From: Burkholderiales bacterium
GTDB taxonomy: Bacteria; Pseudomonadota; Gammaproteobacteria; Burkholderiales; Usitatibacteraceae
DNA: 9,071 nt
Assembly (NCBI GenBank): GCA_025936275.1
Contig: JAICTR010000091.1
Location: 1-9,071 of the forward strand
Direction: 5' to 3'
The notes beneath the pieces are model-generated. The model was given only the letters and a program-made list of their open reading frames with translations, ran no database searches and had not been told where the DNA came from. The position numbers and the translations under genes are program-made. Of this stretch, positions 5,898-9,071 are shown piece after piece. Numbering within the stretch: position 1 is the first letter of the stretch; each line of letters starts with the position of its first letter.

Positions 5898-5926
5898 AGT
5901 ATTGCAAGGGTTAATTGACAGTGCAA
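5898..5926 (-). promoter_or_regulatory. Candidate promoter for the peptide genes
   Basis: Reading the minus strand, TTGCAC (5926-5921) and AATACT (5903-5898) are 17 bases apart, a plausible if weak -35/-10 pair. The transcript would start near 5891, about 45 bases before the peptide A start codon. The candidate overlaps the inverted repeat at 5910-5936. Confidence 0.35.
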
Positions 5927-5936
5927 TCCAATTAAC
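5910..5936. promoter_or_regulatory. Inverted repeat (8-bp arms, 11-bp spacer), candidate operator
   Basis: GTTAATTG (5910-5917) and CAATTAAC (5929-5936) are exact reverse complements. Outside them, TTGC (5902-5905) and GCAA (5937-5940) extend the symmetry imperfectly. The element sits in the only clearly AT-rich stretch of the window, between the divergent peptide and kinase genes. It includes a perfect TTGACA (5915-5920) on the plus strand, but no good -10 follows at normal spacing. The location suits a regulator-binding site controlling both directions. Confidence 0.5.
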
Positions 5937-5966
5937 GCAAGCTAACCACAGGGAGAGAATAAACGC

Positions 5967-7103
5967 TTGAGCGCACTGAGCCCAGTCCCCGACGAAGCCC
6001 GCACCGCGCGGCGCGCAAGGCGCGCGCTCGCCGCGGTCGAGGCGCGCCCCCCGGATTTCGAGCTGCTGTTCCGCAGCGCGCCCTCGCTCCTCATCGTCCT
6101 GGAGCCGGAGCCGCGGCTGCGCGTGGTCGCGGCGAGCGACGCCTATCTGCGCGCGGCGCGCGTGTCCCGCGAAAGCGCGCTCGGCCGGCCGTTCTTCGAG
6201 GCGTTCCCGGAGTGCCGTGAGGGCCCGCGCAGCACCGGCGCGGGCAGCATGCGCGATGCGCTCGCGCGCGTGCTCGCGACCGGCTGCCCGGATGCGCTGA
6301 ACACGCCGGTCTTCGGCGCCGATGGCGAGATGCTCTACATCATCCATCGCATCGACGCGCTCGAGCTCGAGGTGCTGCGCGCCGCGCACGAGCGCGACGA
6401 GGCGCTGCGCCGCGTGCAGGCGCTCGACGAGGAGGGCGAGGCCCTCGGGCACGCTGTGGCGACGCAGCTGCGCGCGCCTCTGCGCGCGATCGATGCTTTC
6501 TGCGGGCTCTTCACGCAGATGCACGGACCCTTTCTGGACGGCGAGGTACGCCGGCTTTTGCGGAGGATCGGAGACAAAGTGAACCGCATGGAAACCATCA
6601 TCGACGGCCTGCTCGGGCTTTCGCGCGCGGGCCGCATGCCCATGGCGCGGCGGCACATCGACGTGACGGCGCTCGCGCGCCGCGTCGTGGCGCGGCTCGC
6701 GGCGCGCGAGCCTTCTCGCGAAGTGACGGTGGAGATCGCCGAGGGCCTGGAGGCGTGGGCGGACGAGGGGCTCGCTTGCGTCGTGCTCGAGAACGTCATC
6801 GCCAACGCATGGAAGTACACGCGCCGCCGGCCGCACGCGCGCATCGAGGTGGGCGCGCGGCGCTCCGCGGGGCAGACCGTCTTCCACGTGCGCGACAACG
6901 GCGTCGGCTTCGACATGGCGCAGGCCGGGCGCCTCTTCGCGCCGTTCGTGCGGCTGCATGACGACATCGAGTTCGAGGGCTACGGCATCGGGCTCACCTC
7001 GGCGAAGCGCATCGTCGAGCGCCACGGCGGCGAGATCTGGGCCGAGGCGCGGCCCGGCGAGGGCGCGACCATCCACTTCACGCTCGGCGCGGGCCCGGGC
7101 TGA
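5967..7103 (+). CDS. PAS-HisKA-like-HATPase sensor histidine kinase lacking the phosphoacceptor His
   Basis: The 378-residue protein has a PAS domain at about 28-130 (F-E-L-L-F-R-S-A-P ... SDAYLRA ... GRPFFEAFPE), then a short probable coiled coil (about 130-160). A dimerisation domain of HisKA type follows at about 160-225, then a HATPase_c domain at about 260-375. The ATPase boxes look intact: N276/N280 in ENVIANAWKYT, D310-N-G-V-G314-F in the G1 box, and G338-Y-G-I-G-L in the G2 box. At the H-box, where relatives have (F/V)SHDLRAPL, this reads V164-A-T166-Q-L-R-A-P-L, so the His is Thr. His162, one helical turn earlier, is the only nearby His. There is no membrane segment, and no response regulator is adjacent. 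The start is a TTG at 5967, preceded by GGGAGAG (5951-5957); the first in-frame ATG, far downstream, would cut the PAS domain. The gene is divergent from the peptide genes and ends at a strong terminator. Confidence 0.87.
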   Translation: MSALSPVPDEARTARRARRALAAVEARPPDFELLFRSAPSLLIVLEPEPRLRVVAASDAYLRAARVSRESALGRPFFEAFPECREGPRSTGAGSMRDALARVLATGCPDALNTPVFGADGEMLYIIHRIDALELEVLRAAHERDEALRRVQALDEEGEALGHAVATQLRAPLRAIDAFCGLFTQMHGPFLDGEVRRLLRRIGDKVNRMETIIDGLLGLSRAGRMPMARRHIDVTALARRVVARLAAREPSREVTVEIAEGLEAWADEGLACVVLENVIANAWKYTRRRPHARIEVGARRSAGQTVFHVRDNGVGFDMAQAGRLFAPFVRLHDDIEFEGYGIGLTSAKRIVERHGGEIWAEARPGEGATIHFTLGAGPG

Positions 7104-7119
7104 TTCGCCGAAGCGGCAG

Positions 7120-7150
7120 AAAAAAGCCCCGGCCGAGGCCGGGGCTTTTT
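7120..7150. terminator. Bidirectional intrinsic terminator
   Basis: GCCCCGGCC (7126-7134) pairs perfectly with GGCCGGGGC (7137-7145), leaving an effective CGAG tetraloop. The stem is preceded by a run of A (7120-7125) and followed by five T (7146-7150), so it works in both directions. It lies 17 bases after the kinase stop and 23 bases beyond the stop of the beta-helix gene on the other strand. Confidence 0.92.
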
Positions 7151-7172
7151 CGTGGCCGGCGCGAAACCGCGC

Positions 7173-9071
7173 TCAGCGCACCGTCTGCGTGATCGGCCCT
7201 GCGATTCCCGCGCTGTTGCGCGAGTCGCCGTAGTACCAGCCGCGGATCGGATGCGTTCCGGCCGAAAGCGACGAGGTGGTGCAGCGGGCGATGCCGCCGG
7301 AAAGCGGAACGCGCGCGCAGCCGGAGATCGTCGTGCCGTTGTCCTGGAAATCGACGTTGCCGGTCGGGCTGTTGCCGGTCACCGCGACCGTGAACGTCAC
7401 CGGCTGGCCCGGGCGCGACGTGTACGACGACGAATCGATCGTGAGACCGAACGACGCCGAGGACGACCCGCTGCCGGTGACGCTCTGCGTGATCGGTCCC
7501 GCCGTGCCCGCCGAGTAGCTGCGATCGCCCGAGTAGATGCCCGTGATCGCATACGTGCCCGCGGCGAGCGAGCTCGTCGTGCACTGCGCCTGGCCTCCGG
7601 AGAGCGGCACCGCGCCGCATCCGGAGATCGCCGTCGATGCGGCCCTGAAGCTCACCGTCCCGGTGGGCGTGCCGGAGCTGCCGAGAACTCGCGCCGTGAA
7701 GGTGACGCTCTGCCCGGCGCCGATCGTATAGCTCGACGAATCGATGGTGCTCGAGGGCGAGGCGGCCCCGGTGGTCGCGGAGCTCGTGGGCGGCGCCGAA
7801 GCGATGCCCTGGATCGTGCGCCGCGGCGGCATCACCGGGCCGCCGGTGCGCCCGACCGGGTTGCCGGTCGTCGTGCCCGTGCCGGTCGAGGATCCGCCGC
7901 TGCTGCCGCCCGTGCTGCCGCCGGTATCGGTGCTGCCGGTGCTTCCGCTGCTGCCCGGAATGCCGCCGGTGGCGCTCGCCGCGGCGAGGCCGAACTTCAT
8001 CGCACCATCGCCCGCCTCGGCCGCGCCCACGTCGGGCGCGGTGCCGTTGAAGTGGTCGTTGAAGTTCGCGATGCGAAGCGCCTTGTCGTAGCCCGGCGAG
8101 CCCGCGGCGAGCTGGTACATGCCGCCCGATTCGCTCTGCCAGCCGCTGCCGCTCGCGTACTGCGGCACGGCGACGATGCCGCCCACTTCCGGAGAGGACG
8201 TGGCGTTCGTCATGTCGTTCTGGAACGTGTTGTCGCTTCCCACCTGGTAGAAGGCGCCGTTGTTCTTCCAGAGCTGGTAGATGTTGTTCATCGAGATCGT
8301 GTTGTGCACGAGCTGGCTGTCGCCCGTGCCGCCGATCCCCGCGCCGCCCCCGAGCCCGTTCGAGCAGCCCGCCTGCTGCGCCTGCAGCATCGTGTTGTGG
8401 AAGAGGTAGCGCCGGCCGTTGCCGAAGTCCCCCGAGGAGCCCGACTTGAACATCGGCTGCTTCTGGTCGGAATCGCAGGAGACGCCCTCGATGAACTGGT
8501 TGCGGTTCCAGACGTTCCTGAAGATGTAGAGCGGCCCGATGGAGTCGACCGTGCTCGCGATCGCGGTCGCGGTCTTGTTCACGTAGTTGCCCCAGATCCT
8601 CACGTTCTGGTTGCCGCCCTCGGCCTCGATGCCGTCGTCCCACGTCATCTCGATGCGGTTGCCGTAGACGTCGCTGTCCTTGTTCGGCCAGCCGTTGGTG
8701 GAGAAGTTGTCCTCGCCGCCCATGCCGTCGTTGAAGTGGTTCTGCGAGGAGTAGATCTCGTTCCAGCGAAAGACGTTGCTGCCGCCGCAGTAGCTGAAGG
8801 TCACGCCCTGCGGGCCCGCGGGGTGGCCCACCGCCCACGAGTTCGCGGGATAGCGCGGGTCGTGGATCTTGTTCCGCTGCACGGTGACGCGCGTGAGCTC
8901 CTCGTTCTGGCAGATCGCGCGGATGCCGGAATCCATGTCGGCACCCCACTGCCCGTCGCGCGTGCGGCCCCAGCCGCTGATGTCGTTGTCCTCGATGATC
9001 ACGTCGTGCTGGTTGCGATCGATGAGGATGCCGTGCTGCTGCGCGCCCTTCAACGTGAAGCCGCGCACCAC
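7173..9071 (-). CDS. Secreted right-handed beta-helix protein with two C-terminal Ig-like domains (N-terminus outside window)
   Basis: The reading frame is open from the window edge to a TGA at 7175-7173, leaving 632 codons. Residue numbers below count from the edge. Residues 1 to about 350 show short irregular repeats rich in N, G and D, such as VIIEDNDISGWG, VTVQRNKIHD, VRIWGNYVNK and LVHNTISMNNIYQ. This is the pattern of right-handed parallel beta-helix (pectate-lyase-like, NosD-like) proteins. The helix closes with P-D-V-G-A-A-E. A Gly/Ser/Thr linker (about 365-405) leads to two Ig-like domains of the bacterial Big_3 type at about 442-532 and 543-632. They have VTFT, PTG.V.F and Y.GD motifs and matching Cys pairs (485/497 and 585/597). 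Such proteins act on or bind polysaccharides outside the cell. No catalytic residues could be assigned, so the substrate is unknown. The signal peptide would lie beyond the window. Confidence 0.85.
   Translation of the reverse strand: MVRGFTLKGAQQHGILIDRNQHDVIIEDNDISGWGRTRDGQWGADMDSGIRAICQNEELTRVTVQRNKIHDPRYPANSWAVGHPAGPQGVTFSYCGGSNVFRWNEIYSSQNHFNDGMGGEDNFSTNGWPNKDSDVYGNRIEMTWDDGIEAEGGNQNVRIWGNYVNKTATAIASTVDSIGPLYIFRNVWNRNQFIEGVSCDSDQKQPMFKSGSSGDFGNGRRYLFHNTMLQAQQAGCSNGLGGGAGIGGTGDSQLVHNTISMNNIYQLWKNNGAFYQVGSDNTFQNDMTNATSSPEVGGIVAVPQYASGSGWQSESGGMYQLAAGSPGYDKALRIANFNDHFNGTAPDVGAAEAGDGAMKFGLAAASATGGIPGSSGSTGSTDTGGSTGGSSGGSSTGTGTTTGNPVGRTGGPVMPPRRTIQGIASAPPTSSATTGAASPSSTIDSSSYTIGAGQSVTFTARVLGSSGTPTGTVSFRAASTAISGCGAVPLSGGQAQCTTSSLAAGTYAITGIYSGDRSYSAGTAGPITQSVTGSGSSSASFGLTIDSSSYTSRPGQPVTFTVAVTGNSPTGNVDFQDNGTTISGCARVPLSGGIARCTTSSLSAGTHPIRGWYYGDSRNSAGIAGPITQTVR
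7176..7748 (-). repeat. Tandem 300-bp repeat encoding the two Ig-like domains
   Basis: Equivalent codons are exactly 300 bases apart: TGCGTGATCGG at about 7184 recurs near 7484, and the Cys pairs recur at 100-residue spacing. The copies are clearly homologous at protein level (SGC..VPLSGG...CTTSSL.AGT in both) but have diverged in DNA, so this is an old internal duplication. Confidence 0.8.
7863..7979 (-). repeat. Low-complexity Gly/Ser/Thr linker in the beta-helix protein
   Basis: About 39 codons are almost only Gly, Ser and Thr. They form a flexible hinge between the beta-helix and the Ig-like domains. Such stretches are prone to length changes, which would be tolerated in a linker. Confidence 0.75.

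Noticed and set aside
5694..7076. A 460-codon minus-strand reading frame opposite the kinase gene
   Set aside because: Most of it is a shadow of the kinase in GC-rich DNA, with Arg/Ala/His-rich composition. Only its last 50 codons, starting at the ATG at 5846 with its own ribosome site, are the real peptide A gene.
7078..8949. A 623-codon minus-strand frame overlapping the beta-helix gene
   Set aside because: It is the same strand in another frame, rich in Arg, Gly and His with no domain pattern. The 7173-9071 frame has clear beta-helix and Ig motifs.

Overview
The window is very GC-rich DNA with G/C-biased third codon positions. Its families (DUF5666 repeats, a TPR/HD-GYP protein, Ig-like repeat proteins) fit a betaproteobacterium, broadly Burkholderiales-like. 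That placement is inference from style; no marker gene is present. I see no rRNA, tRNA, CRISPR array, transposase or phage gene.

Layout: (1) 1-807 (+) is the C-terminal part of a DUF5666 repeat protein. (2) 851-1591 (+) is a short-chain dehydrogenase-like protein with Phe in place of the catalytic Tyr. (3) 1705-2190 (+) is an SRPBCC (START/cyclase-like) protein. A perfect 12-bp hairpin at 2209-2236 separates it from (4) 2263-2559 (-), a 98-residue secreted protein of unknown function. (5) 2720-4486 and 4483-5457 (+) form a translationally coupled pair: a TPR plus HD-GYP cyclic-di-GMP phosphodiesterase-like protein, then a protein with an N-terminal LuxR-type HTH. (6) 5485-5643 and 5694-5846 (-) are two tandem paralogous genes for 52- and 50-residue peptides with the identical last 18 residues ELEMGWVAGGDGAPVWPY. 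(7) 5967-7103 (+), divergent from the peptide genes, is a PAS/HisKA-like/HATPase sensor kinase whose phosphoacceptor His is replaced by Thr. (8) A bidirectional intrinsic terminator at 7120-7150 ends the kinase gene and faces (9) 7173-9071 (-), the C-terminal 632 codons of a secreted right-handed beta-helix protein with two Ig-like domains.

The most interesting part is about 2.7-7.1 kb. Two small peptide genes with a double-glycine-like, perfectly conserved C-terminus are flanked by regulators: HD-GYP and LuxR-HTH proteins on one side and an unusual histidine kinase on the other. The kinase and peptide genes share an AT-rich intergenic region holding an 8-bp inverted repeat. This could be a peptide-signalling or modified-peptide locus. 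No maturase, protease or transporter lies in the window, so that reading is a hypothesis. The rest looks like ordinary chromosomal single genes.
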